55,517 nucleotides of DNA from an uncultured Woeseiaceae bacterium (GTDB lineage: Bacteria > Pseudomonadota > Gammaproteobacteria > Steroidobacterales > Woeseiaceae). The DNA lies in the NCBI GenBank assembly GCA_947258565.1, contig CAMYJB010000016.1, forward strand, positions 1-55,517, given 5' to 3'. The notes under the pieces are model-generated. The model had not been told where the DNA came from. It was given only the letters and a program-made list of their open reading frames with translations, and did not search any database. Of this stretch, positions 27,428 through 36,079 are shown piece after piece (the first letter of the stretch is position 1; every line of letters starts with the position of its first letter). The position numbers and the translations under genes are program-made.

Positions 27428-27448
27428 GACCTTATGCAATATAAGGTC
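27428..27448. terminator. Perfect palindrome between small exported gene and M4 protease
   Basis: GACCTTAT and ATAAGGTC form a perfect 8-bp stem with a GCAAT loop, 30 bp after the small gene and about 100 bp before the protease. It may be a weak terminator or an operator; there is no clear T-run. Confidence 0.4.
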
Positions 27449-27549
27449 ACCAGTCGGCCAAATACCGTCTATCCTGATAAAAGGACGTATGGTGAGAATC
27501 ATGCTGGAAGGACAAGGGCGAGAATAAGACCCGAAGGACGGGTGACAAG

Positions 27550-30500
27550 ATGACTCGACTGCTCGTGGGACTGGTGGCAGGCCTTGCGGTCCTGTGCGCC
27601 AGCGCTGACACCCCAACACAAATCAGCGAACTGATCGACGATCTCCAAACGCAAAACGTTCGCGTAGAAACCGATCGGCAATCTGGCGTGGTGCGCCATA
27701 TCGGCGCATCGCGGGGCTCGCCACTGATGGTGCCTTCGGTCAACGCGGTGACCCGCCCGGAAGTTGCCTCGATGGAGGCCGTCAAACATTTCGGACCGCT
27801 GTTCGGGCTCTCGCGCCCGGAACTCGAAATGCAACCGGTAAGCGAGAAAATCAAACTGCTCGGCGGTTCGATCCACCACTTTCGGCAATTTCACCAGGGC
27901 GTTCCTGTCCTGGCCGGCGAGTTGAAGGTCAACCTGGACAAATACCAGCGGCTCATCTCCATGAGCGGAGAGGTCAGTCGAAGTATCGATATTGATGTTC
28001 AGGCGGATATCAATCCCGGTCAGGCACGCAGATTGGCAGTCGGAACAGTTGCAAAGTGGTACAAGTTGCAACAACGGCTGTTAAGGACCAGCGTGCCGGA
28101 GCTTTGGATTCTCGATCCCAGGTTGCTAAAACCCGGAGACCGCGCGGCGAGCACCGTCTGGCGCATCGAGGTGACGGATAAGCAGGAACCTCATAGTATT
28201 CGCGAGCTTCTCTTTATCGACGCAAACACCGGCGGCATTACCGTGCACATCAACCTTATCGAGCGGGCAAAGGCACGGGAAACCTATACCGCTAATAACA
28301 CGAATAATCTGCCTGGCACACTCGTTTGCGACGAAAGTGACCCGGGCTGTGCGGCTGGAGACAGCGAAGCTCGAAACGCCCACCAGTTTGCCGGCGACAC
28401 CTACGATTTTTATTTTGGTGAACACGGTCGCGATGGCCTCGACAATGCCGGGCAGGCTTTGGTATCGACCGTGCACTACAGTGATTTTCTCTGCCCAAAT
28501 GCATTCTGGAACGGGTCGCAGGTGGTGTATTGCGCAGGGCTCGTGGTCGACGATGTGGCTGGCCACGAAATCACTCACGGCATCACCGAAAACACCTCCC
28601 AGCTTCTGTATTACTACCAGTCCGGTGCTATCAATGAATCCCTGTCCGATGTCTGGGGCGAGTTCATCGACCTCACCAATAGCGCCGGCGACGATTCCCC
28701 GTCCGCGCGCTGGCTGATTGGCGAAGACCTGTCGAACTCGATCGGCATCATTCGGAGCATGTCGGATCCTCCTGCGCTGGGTGATCCCGATAAGATGTCG
28801 AGTCCTTTTTATTACTTCAGCTCCGGCGATAACGGCGGCGTGCACTTCAACAGCGGCATCAACAACAAGGCTGCCTACCTGATGACTGACGGCGATTCGT
28901 TCAACGGCTACACCGTCAACGGTTTGGGAATTAGCAAGGTCGCCGATATCTATTATGAGGTCCAGACCAGTTTGCTCACCTCCGGCTCGGACTACGCCGA
29001 TCTTTACACGGCGCTGATACAGGCGTGCCAGAACCTCGTAGGCGTGGACGGCATCACCAGTGTCGATTGCCTCAGTGTCCAGGCTGCCGTCGATGCAGTG
29101 GAAATGAACACCGATCCGGCAAACTTCAATCCAGATGCTCCCATTTGCATTGGCGGCGACCCTCCTGACGATATCTTCTTCGACGACTTCGAAAACGGTG
29201 CGAGCCAGTGGAGTCTCGCGAACGTCTCCGGCAGCCCTGGATCAGCATGGATCCACGATTTCGGCTACGCGGCTTCCGGTGAGTTCATGCTCTGGGGTCG
29301 CGACACCTTTGTGAGCACGGACGCAACCGCTGAGATGAACGTAGACGTGCCGTTGCCCGTTACCGGCAGGCCGTATCTCCACTTCAAGCACTCTTTCGGC
29401 TTCGAGGCGTCATTGGACTGGGACACGTTCGAACTGGCCTACTGGGACGGCGGTTTTGTCGAGTACAGTACCGATGCGGGAGCGACGTGGTCTGATATCG
29501 GTCCGCTGTTCGAGAGTGGACAGGCCTACAATGGAGCGATTCAAAGTAACCCGGCCAATCCCAATAGCGAACATCCCGCGTTTGGTGCTGAAAGCCACGG
29601 TTATGTCTCCACGCGCTTGGATCTCAGTTCCCTGAGAGGCCAGAACGTCCGCTTTCGCTGGCATACCAGTACCGACGCCTTGACCAGCGGGCCGTTCGGC
29701 TGGGTACTCGACGACGTCAGGGTCTACACGTGTGCGAACGAACCGCCACCACCGGTCTACGTGGAGTTCAGCGATCCGAGCTTCAGTGTCAGCGAGACGG
29801 GTGGCTCGGCGACGATTACGGTGAGCCGGACCGGTGGTGCCAGCAGAGCCTTTAGCGTCGACTATGCGACGGCCGATTTTAATGCGGTTGCGGGCGTGGA
29901 TTATGTGGCGGCGGCTGGCACCCTGAGTTTTGCTGACGGCGAAGCCAGCCGGACCTTCAGTGTGCCGATCATTGACGACGGACTGGTTGAAGGCAACGAG
30001 TCGGTGTTGTTGACGTTGAGTAATGCGACGGGTGCGAGTCTGGGTACCGAGTCCGAGTCGCATCTGACGATTGTCGATGACGATGGCAACGATGTGGTGT
30101 GGTTTGATGATGCGGCGCCTGTGGGGGCGTCGTTGGTGGGTGAGTGGAACTGGGTGAGTTCGGATCCGCTGCCGTACTCGGGTGTGCTGGCGCATCAGTC
30201 GGCGCTGGCGGCCGGGTTCCATCAGCACTACTTTACCGGTGCCCTGAACCCGATGCTGGTGCAGGCGGGAGACACGCTGTATGCCTATATCTATCTTGAT
30301 CCGCTGAACCCGCCGCGCGAGGTGATGTTGTCGTGGGACACGAACGGAACGTGGCGACACAATGCGTACTGGGGAGAGGACCTGATTAATGTCGGCACGC
30401 CCGGCACCAGCAGCCGCTATTACGTTGGGCCGCTGCCGCCGGTGGGTGAGTGGGTACGGCTGGAGGTGTCGGCCAGTGCGATGGGCCTGGAAGGTGCCTT

Positions 30501-30573
30501 GATCCGGGGTATGGCGTTCAGCCTGTATGACGGCCGCGCGACCTGGGATGCAACCGGGACGACGCAACCGTAG
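27550..30573 (+). CDS. M4 family (thermolysin-like) metallopeptidase with Calx-beta and C-terminal modules
   Basis: This 1007-residue exported zinc protease has, in order: a signal peptide (1-18), an FTP/PepSY-like propeptide (about 60-235), the M4 catalytic domain with HEITH (H339, E340, H343) and the third ligand in INESLSDVWGEF (E363), and the GVHFNSGINNKAAYL strand carrying the catalytic His. After about residue 545 come a jelly-roll-like domain with DDFENGASQWSLANV, a Calx-beta domain (about 735-845, ending LTIVDDDG) and a C-terminal module of about 160 residues starting WFDDAAPVGA. The propeptide would be removed during export, and the tail modules probably bind surfaces or substrates. 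It degrades external protein; the exact substrate is unknown. Confidence 0.92.
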   Translation: MTRLLVGLVAGLAVLCASADTPTQISELIDDLQTQNVRVETDRQSGVVRHIGASRGSPLMVPSVNAVTRPEVASMEAVKHFGPLFGLSRPELEMQPVSEKIKLLGGSIHHFRQFHQGVPVLAGELKVNLDKYQRLISMSGEVSRSIDIDVQADINPGQARRLAVGTVAKWYKLQQRLLRTSVPELWILDPRLLKPGDRAASTVWRIEVTDKQEPHSIRELLFIDANTGGITVHINLIERAKARETYTANNTNNLPGTLVCDESDPGCAAGDSEARNAHQFAGDTYDFYFGEHGRDGLDNAGQALVSTVHYSDFLCPNAFWNGSQVVYCAGLVVDDVAGHEITHGITENTSQLLYYYQSGAINESLSDVWGEFIDLTNSAGDDSPSARWLIGEDLSNSIGIIRSMSDPPALGDPDKMSSPFYYFSSGDNGGVHFNSGINNKAAYLMTDGDSFNGYTVNGLGISKVADIYYEVQTSLLTSGSDYADLYTALIQACQNLVGVDGITSVDCLSVQAAVDAVEMNTDPANFNPDAPICIGGDPPDDIFFDDFENGASQWSLANVSGSPGSAWIHDFGYAASGEFMLWGRDTFVSTDATAEMNVDVPLPVTGRPYLHFKHSFGFEASLDWDTFELAYWDGGFVEYSTDAGATWSDIGPLFESGQAYNGAIQSNPANPNSEHPAFGAESHGYVSTRLDLSSLRGQNVRFRWHTSTDALTSGPFGWVLDDVRVYTCANEPPPPVYVEFSDPSFSVSETGGSATITVSRTGGASRAFSVDYATADFNAVAGVDYVAAAGTLSFADGEASRTFSVPIIDDGLVEGNESVLLTLSNATGASLGTESESHLTIVDDDGNDVVWFDDAAPVGASLVGEWNWVSSDPLPYSGVLAHQSALAAGFHQHYFTGALNPMLVQAGDTLYAYIYLDPLNPPREVMLSWDTNGTWRHNAYWGEDLINVGTPGTSSRYYVGPLPPVGEWVRLEVSASAMGLEGALIRGMAFSLYDGRATWDATGTTQP

Positions 30574-30583
30574 GCATTCGCGG

Positions 30584-30595
30584 TCGAAGCGCAAT
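30584..30595 (+). repeat. Post-stop dispersed motif, copy 3
   Basis: TCGAAGCGCAAT lies 10 bp after the protease stop codon, in the same position relative to the stop as copy 2. Confidence 0.4.
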
Positions 30596-30618
30596 GTCAT
30601 GGGGCATAATGAGCGTCC

Positions 30619-31536
30619 ATGTCACGCCGAATCGACAAACCCCTTTTGCTACGCCCGCGCCGTTCCTGTTTGTATGTCCCCGGGGCCAATGCCCGCGCAC
30701 TTGATAAAGCAAAGTCGCTGCCTGCGGATGCTTTGATCCTGGACCTGGAAGATGCCGTGGCACCCGAGGCGAAGGCGGATGCCAGAGAAGCCATCCTGAA
30801 CGCGGTCGGCGGTCGCGCTTATGGCGCCCGCGAAGTCGTAATCCGCGCCAACGGTCTCGAGACGGAGTGGGGTCGGGACGATCTCGAGATGGCCGCTTCG
30901 GCCGGCGTCGATGGCGTGCTGGTACCGAAGGTAAGGAGTGGCGACGACGTCCGCGCCGCCGATCAATTCCTGAGCGACGCGGGGGCATCGTCCGACCTGG
31001 CTCTCTGGGCGATGATCGAAACGCCGCTCGCAATTCTCAATATCCACGAGATCGCGGCAGCCTCTGCCGATACGCGTTTGGCGGGCCTCGTGATGGGCAC
31101 CAACGACCTGGCCAGGGAATACGACGCTGTGCCGACGCCCGATCGTCACGCATTCATGTATTCTCTGTCTGCGGCGCTGGTGGCGGCGCGCGCGTATCGC
31201 CTGGCCGCAATCGACGGCGTCTATAACGACATCAATAATGACACCGGCCTGTCGGCCGAGTGCGAGCAGGGCAGAGTACTCGGGTTCGATGGCAAGACCC
31301 TGATCCACCCCGCGCAGATCGAGACCGCCAACCGTGTCTTCTCCCCGAGCGACACCGAGCTCAGCCAGGCGAAAATGGTGATTGAGGCTTTCGCGCTACC
31401 CGCGAACCGCGATAAAGGCGTCATCAGCCTCAACGGGCAGATGGTCGAGCGGCTCCACCTCGAGCAAGCCGAGCGGCTGGTCGCGATAAACGACACCATC
31501 AGGCAGATCGAGGCGTCATCGCGCAGCCCGCGCTAG
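30619..31536 (+). CDS. HpcH/HpaI aldolase, CitE-like (malyl-CoA/citramalyl-CoA lyase type)
   Basis: The 305-residue protein is a CitE-type TIM barrel. SCLYVPGANARAL (substrate phosphate loop), LILDLEDAVAP (metal-binding Glu/Asp), VVIRANGL, MIETPLAILN (second metal ligand) and GKTLIHPAQIE are the family's signature blocks. Members cleave or form malyl-CoA, methylmalyl-CoA or citramalyl-CoA, and some hydrolyse malyl-CoA. No citrate lyase alpha or gamma subunit is nearby, which argues for a stand-alone acyl-CoA lyase. It converges with the methylmalonyl-CoA operon; the stop codons overlap at 31533-31536. A link to C3/C5 acyl-CoA metabolism is inferred. Confidence 0.87.
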   Translation: MSRRIDKPLLLRPRRSCLYVPGANARALDKAKSLPADALILDLEDAVAPEAKADAREAILNAVGGRAYGAREVVIRANGLETEWGRDDLEMAASAGVDGVLVPKVRSGDDVRAADQFLSDAGASSDLALWAMIETPLAILNIHEIAAASADTRLAGLVMGTNDLAREYDAVPTPDRHAFMYSLSAALVAARAYRLAAIDGVYNDINNDTGLSAECEQGRVLGFDGKTLIHPAQIETANRVFSPSDTELSQAKMVIEAFALPANRDKGVISLNGQMVERLHLEQAERLVAINDTIRQIEASSRSPR

Positions 31537-32528
31537 CCCGCTTCAGGATCGTTCACGAAGCCCGCCGTCTCCCTGACGGTCGGCGCATTGATCGCCGCAT
31601 GGTACTGCGCTTCGTATTGCGCAGCCTTGCTGGCCCGCTTGATCATGCCTTCCAGGTTCGGCCGCTTGCCGTCAGGCGCATCCGCGGAGCCGATGCCACC
31701 GCCGAACTCGAAGATCATCTTGACGCCCTCGCCGAATGCCGCCAGCAGGTTCGCATGCCACAGCACCGGGTTGAACAGCTGGTAGTACAGACCGTCCCTG
31801 ATCGTTGCCGGATCGGTTTCGTGAAAGCCGCCCGTGTAATTCGACAGGACGCGCGCCTCGGCTGACCCGAAGCTGGCCTCTTCCAGCACCGGCCGAAACA
31901 GCTCTGCCGCTTTGTCCATGTAGTAGGTGTGGAAGGCGCCTTCGGTCTTCAATCGCACCGGACGCTTTCTCGCGAACTGTTCCTGGACCTCCTGCTCCAC
32001 CAGTTCCAGGTCTTCGCTGCGGCCGCCGACGACCGTCTGTTCGGGCAGGTTGCAGCCTGCGACTGCGCAGCGGTGCTTCTCGGCGATGGGCTTGATGACG
32101 TCGAGCGCCAGCGGAAAAGCACTCATCTCGCCTTCGCCGTGGGTGCCCATCAGCTCGCCGCGTTTCTGTACCAGTTTGAGAGCGCTCTCGAAGCTGAGGA
32201 CCCTCGCGGCAACGAGTGCCGTGTATTCGCCGAGACTGTGGCCCGCGGCGATAGCGGGTTTCAGGCGGTCGTCGGTCAGCTCCCTGAAGATCTCGAGGCA
32301 CGCGACTGAATGGGTCAGCAGAGCCGGTTGCGTATACCGCGTCAGGTTGAGCTTGTCCTCCGGGTCCTTAAAGGACAGCTCCGCGATGTCGTAACCGAGG
32401 ACTTCGCCGGCCTGGGCGTAGATCTTTTTCGCAACAGCAAATTCTTCATGAAGATCACTGCCCATGCCCGCGTATTGAGATCCCTGCCCCGGGAAGACGT
32501 ACAGGATGTGTTGTTCGTAGTCGCGCAT
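31533..32528 (-). CDS. FabD-like acyl transferase (ACP S-malonyltransferase fold)
   Basis: The 331-residue enzyme has the acyltransferase motifs YVFPGQGSQYAGMG at the start, GHSLGEY with the catalytic Ser, a conserved Arg in VQKRGELM and the catalytic His in GAFHTYYM. It is closer in style to polyketide-type AT domains (GAFH) than to E. coli FabD, where the His lies in a PSHCALM context. It ends the methylmalonyl-CoA operon, 31 bp after the VOC gene. Housekeeping FabD normally sits with fabH, fabG and acpP, so this may be a second, specialised transferase, perhaps one accepting methylmalonyl-CoA. That specificity is inference. Confidence 0.85.
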   Translation of the reverse strand: MRDYEQHILYVFPGQGSQYAGMGSDLHEEFAVAKKIYAQAGEVLGYDIAELSFKDPEDKLNLTRYTQPALLTHSVACLEIFRELTDDRLKPAIAAGHSLGEYTALVAARVLSFESALKLVQKRGELMGTHGEGEMSAFPLALDVIKPIAEKHRCAVAGCNLPEQTVVGGRSEDLELVEQEVQEQFARKRPVRLKTEGAFHTYYMDKAAELFRPVLEEASFGSAEARVLSNYTGGFHETDPATIRDGLYYQLFNPVLWHANLLAAFGEGVKMIFEFGGGIGSADAPDGKRPNLEGMIKRASKAAQYEAQYHAAINAPTVRETAGFVNDPEAG

Positions 32529-32559
32529 CGCGCCGATACTCCGTGCTCTTTGAATGGGT

Positions 32560-33033
32560 TTACGTCAGCTTCCCGAAGGCTTCACACACCTCGGGCGGCG
32601 CCTGGACCAGCTCGATCAGCACGCCTTCCCCGCCGATCGGAAATTCGTCGTTTGCTTTCGGATGGATGAAACAGATGTCGAAACCGGAAGCGCCCTTGCG
32701 GATGCCGCCGGGCGCGAACCGTACGCCCTGGCTGCTGAGCCACTCGACCGCCGCCGGCAGATCGTCGATCCACAGCCCGACATGATTCAGGGGCGGCGAC
32801 TGTACCCGGGGTTTTGCGTCCGGGTCGAGCGGCTGCATGAGATCAACCTCCACTTTCAGCGGGCCTGCACCGAGAACCGCGATGTCTTCGTCGACGTTCT
32901 CCGACTCGCTCCGGTAGGTGCCGCTCAATTCGAGGCCGAGGGTATCCACCCACAGCGAACGCAAGCGGGTCTTGTCCAACCCGCTTACGGCGATCTGCTG
33001 TATGCCAAGCACTTTGAATGGACGGCTGCTCAT
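32560..33033 (-). CDS. VOC family protein, methylmalonyl-CoA epimerase candidate
   Basis: The ATG at 33033 gives 157 residues; the longer frame runs inside meaB in another frame and is rejected. Two beta-alpha-beta-beta-beta units of the vicinal-oxygen-chelate fold are visible: [18 protein letters not shown] first, then [18 protein letters not shown], with a metal-type Glu in GVLIELVQA. The place between meaB and the FabD-like gene suits an epimerase that interconverts methylmalonyl-CoA enantiomers. However, the first-strand His of canonical epimerases appears as Gln (IQQIAV), so activity is not certain; a different VOC function is possible. Confidence 0.7.
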   Translation of the reverse strand: MSSRPFKVLGIQQIAVSGLDKTRLRSLWVDTLGLELSGTYRSESENVDEDIAVLGAGPLKVEVDLMQPLDPDAKPRVQSPPLNHVGLWIDDLPAAVEWLSSQGVRFAPGGIRKGASGFDICFIHPKANDEFPIGGEGVLIELVQAPPEVCEAFGKLT

Positions 33034-33052
33034 CTGTACCTCCGGGTTGGAA

Positions 33053-34108
33053 TTAGCGCCCTGTTTCCTTGTGACGTTCGAGAAAAATCTCGAGCAGGTT
33101 CCTGGCGGCAATCGTTGGCGGCACCCGGCCCTCGCTGGTTGCCGCTTCCAGCGCCGCCAGTTGCTTGCGGACCTGCGGATCGCTCTTGAGTGCCTCGACG
33201 AGGTTGTCGCTAACGTCCGACCACATCCAGTCGCGGGCCTGCGCTGCGCGACGCGCCGTGAGTTCGTCAGTGGATTGCAGCATTTCGTGATGGCGTAATA
33301 CGGTCTCCCAGGTTTCGGCGATGCCTGCGCCGTCACGTGCCGAACAGCTTTGAACCTCGACCTTCCAGTTCGGCGAACGGGGATGCAGCAGCCGCAAGGC
33401 ATTACGATATTCTGCCGCCGCTCGCGCGGCGAGTTGTACCAGGTCGTCATCCGCCTTGTTGATCAGGATGAGATCGGCCAGTTCCACGATGCCGCGCTTG
33501 ATGCCCTGCAGTTCGTCGCCGGCGCCGGGCAGAAGCAGCAGCACGAACATATCGGTCATGTCCGCCACCTTGGTTTCGGATTGTCCGACGCCCACGGTCT
33601 CGACGATGATGACATCGAAACCGGCCGCCTCGCAGAGGATCATTGCCTCGCGGCTGCGGCGCGTGACACCGCCCAGCGTACTGCCGGCAGGCGAGGGGCG
33701 GATGTAAGCCTCGTCGCGGCGCGACAGCTGTTCCATGCGCGTCTTGTCACCCAGGATCGAACCGCCGCTTATCGCCGAAGAGGGATCTACAGTGAGCACG
33801 GCCACGCGGTGACCGGCATCGATCACATGGTTGCCCAGTGCCTCGATGAACGTCGATTTTCCAACCCCGGGGACACCCGATATTCCCAGCCGGATCGAGT
33901 TACCGGCCGACGGCATCAGCCGCTCGAGCAGAGCAGCGGCAGCCGCGCGGTGGTCGCTGCGCGTAGACTCGATCAGCGTGATGGCCTGCGCAAGCACCCT
34001 CCGGTTCCCTGCGATAACGCCGTCTGCCAGCGTGTCGGTATCCTGCAACGAATCGGGCGTGCGCTTTGTTGGCGGCAAAGCGCTACTCCAGTTCCAGGAT
34101 CTTGTCAT
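33053..34108 (-). CDS. meaB: Methylmalonyl-CoA mutase-associated GTPase MeaB
   Basis: MeaB is a G3E-family GTPase that loads and protects the B12 cofactor of methylmalonyl-CoA mutase. The 351-residue product has Walker [10 protein letters not shown], the [22 protein letters not shown] block diagnostic of the MeaB/ArgK group, the G3 region [11 protein letters not shown] and the guanine-specifying NKAD. Its ATG overlaps the end of the biotin carboxylase gene by 26 bp, so it is translationally coupled. Its cognate mutase is the first gene of the same operon. Confidence 0.95.
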   Translation of the reverse strand: MTRSWNWSSALPPTKRTPDSLQDTDTLADGVIAGNRRVLAQAITLIESTRSDHRAAAAALLERLMPSAGNSIRLGISGVPGVGKSTFIEALGNHVIDAGHRVAVLTVDPSSAISGGSILGDKTRMEQLSRRDEAYIRPSPAGSTLGGVTRRSREAMILCEAAGFDVIIVETVGVGQSETKVADMTDMFVLLLLPGAGDELQGIKRGIVELADLILINKADDDLVQLAARAAAEYRNALRLLHPRSPNWKVEVQSCSARDGAGIAETWETVLRHHEMLQSTDELTARRAAQARDWMWSDVSDNLVEALKSDPQVRKQLAALEAATSEGRVPPTIAARNLLEIFLERHKETGR

Positions 34109-36068
34109 CTACGGCAAGACTCGTGCCGATATCGCAATAGATCTTCGCCACGACACCGTCACGCTCCGCGTGCAGCGTATTCTCCATCTTCATGGCCTCG
34201 ACCACGGCCAACTGCTCGCCGGCGCTTACGGTGTCGCCTTCCTTGACGGAAAGCGAAACCAATAAACCCGGCATCGGAGACAGCAGGAACCCTGACATGT
34301 CGGGCGCGACTTTCACGGGCATGTGTTTGAACAGTTCGGCAGCGCGCGGCGTAAGAATAGTAACGTCGGAGAGGCGACCGGCATGCTGCACGCGGTAGGT
34401 CTGTGCGGCGCGCTCGACCTGGGCGAACACTTCCGTGCCGTTGATCGTGCCGGTAAAGAGCTGCTGGCCAAACGCCCAGGCTGTGCGGACCCCATTGACC
34501 TTGCCGTCGATAGTGATATCGAAGCCGCCTTCCACGGGCACGATGGTGACCGGGTGATGCTGGCCATCGAAGATCGCAACCCAGTCTTCCGGTACCTCGC
34601 GCTCGTGCCCGGGCAACTGGCCGTCGATCTGCGCGGCGCGATCGCGGTAACCGCGCAACATCGAGGCCGCTACCGTGATGGTAATCGTGGGGTCCTCGAG
34701 TTCACCGCCCGACGGATCGAACCCGGCAGGATACTCGTCACCGATCATGTTCGTAGAGATGTTGCCATCGATGAAGCGTTGATGCCGCATCAGCGCCGCC
34801 AGGAAACAGAGGTTACTGGACACGCCGCGTATGACGAATTGATCGAGCGCGGTACACATGCGAGCGCGGGCTTCTTCGCGGTCTGCGCCATAGGTGATGA
34901 GCTTGGCGATCATCGGGTCGTAGAACATCGAGATCTCGCCGCCTTCGTAAACGCCGGTGTCCACGCGAACGTGCTGATTCTCTGCCGGCGGGCGGTAGTA
35001 CACGAGCCGGCCGGTCGACGGCAGGAAGTTGCGCGCCGGGTCTTCGGCGTAGACGCGGGACTCGATCGCCCAGCCATTGATCGGAACGTCCGACTGCTCG
35101 ACCGGCAGTTTTTCTCCGTTGGCCACGCGAATCATCATTTCGACGAGATCGAGGCCCGTGATCAACTCGGTGACCGGGTGCTCGACCTGCAGCCGGGTAT
35201 TCATCTCGAGGAAATAGAAATTCCGGTCCGTGTCGACGATGAACTCGACGGTCCCGGCTGACTCATAATCCACGGCCTTTGCAAGCGTAACGGCCTGGTT
35301 GCCCATCTCCTGGCGGGTGGTTTCGTCGAGAAACGGCGACGGCGCTTCCTCGATGACTTTCTGGTGACGCCGTTGCAGTGAGCATTCGCGTTCATTGAGG
35401 TATACGGCGTTGCCATGGCGGTCGGCCATGACCTGGATCTCGATGTGCCGCGGTTCCTCGATGAATTTCTCGACCAGGATCTGGTCATTGCCGAAGCTCG
35501 AGCGGGCCTCGTTTGCAGCCCGCTCGAAGCCGTCCCGGCATTCATCGTCGTTGCGGGCCACGCGCATGCCCTTGCCGCCGCCGCCGGCCGTTGCCTTGAG
35601 CATGACCGGGTAGCCGATCTCGTTGGCCACCTCGACAGCGTGTTCGGCGTCTTTCATTGCACCGGGATAGCCGGGTATCGTGTTGACGCCGGCTTCGTCG
35701 GCCAGTTTCTTGGACGTGATCTTGTCGCCCATCGCTTCGATCGCGCGCGTGTTCGGGCCGATGAAGACGATGTTCGCCGCGCCCAGCGCTGCCCTGAACT
35801 CGGCGTTCTCGGAGAGAAAACCGTAGCCCGGGTGCACGGCTTCGGCGCCCGCGTCCAGGCAGGCCTGAACGATCTTGTCCTTCATCAGATAGCTTTGCGC
35901 CGAGGGTGGGGGGCCGATATTGACCGCCTCATCGGCCATCTGGACATGCAGCGCGTCACGGTCGGCATCGGAATAGACGGCAACAGTCCTGATGCCCATG
36001 CTGCGCGCGGACTTGATCACACGGCAGGCAATCTCACCGCGGTTCGCGATCAGGATTTTCTTGAACAT
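34083..36068 (-). CDS. pccA: Acyl-CoA (propionyl-CoA) carboxylase biotin-containing alpha subunit
   Basis: This subunit carboxylates its own biotin with bicarbonate and ATP. The ATG at 36068 follows AAAGGGG and gives 661 residues starting MFKKILIANRGEIACRV, the standard biotin carboxylase N-terminus; the longer frame is rejected. The ATP-grasp glycine loop GGGGKGMRVA, EAPSPFLDE and EMNTRLQVEHPVTE are present. After a linker domain comes a biotinyl domain with EAMKMEN near the C-terminus. It lies 11 bp after pccB and overlaps meaB. Association with methylmalonyl-CoA mutase points to propionyl-CoA, though methylcrotonyl-CoA-type enzymes look similar. Confidence 0.93.
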   Translation of the reverse strand: MFKKILIANRGEIACRVIKSARSMGIRTVAVYSDADRDALHVQMADEAVNIGPPPSAQSYLMKDKIVQACLDAGAEAVHPGYGFLSENAEFRAALGAANIVFIGPNTRAIEAMGDKITSKKLADEAGVNTIPGYPGAMKDAEHAVEVANEIGYPVMLKATAGGGGKGMRVARNDDECRDGFERAANEARSSFGNDQILVEKFIEEPRHIEIQVMADRHGNAVYLNERECSLQRRHQKVIEEAPSPFLDETTRQEMGNQAVTLAKAVDYESAGTVEFIVDTDRNFYFLEMNTRLQVEHPVTELITGLDLVEMMIRVANGEKLPVEQSDVPINGWAIESRVYAEDPARNFLPSTGRLVYYRPPAENQHVRVDTGVYEGGEISMFYDPMIAKLITYGADREEARARMCTALDQFVIRGVSSNLCFLAALMRHQRFIDGNISTNMIGDEYPAGFDPSGGELEDPTITITVAASMLRGYRDRAAQIDGQLPGHEREVPEDWVAIFDGQHHPVTIVPVEGGFDITIDGKVNGVRTAWAFGQQLFTGTINGTEVFAQVERAAQTYRVQHAGRLSDVTILTPRAAELFKHMPVKVAPDMSGFLLSPMPGLLVSLSVKEGDTVSAGEQLAVVEAMKMENTLHAERDGVVAKIYCDIGTSLAVDDKILELE

Positions 36069-36079
36069 CGGCAGCCCCT

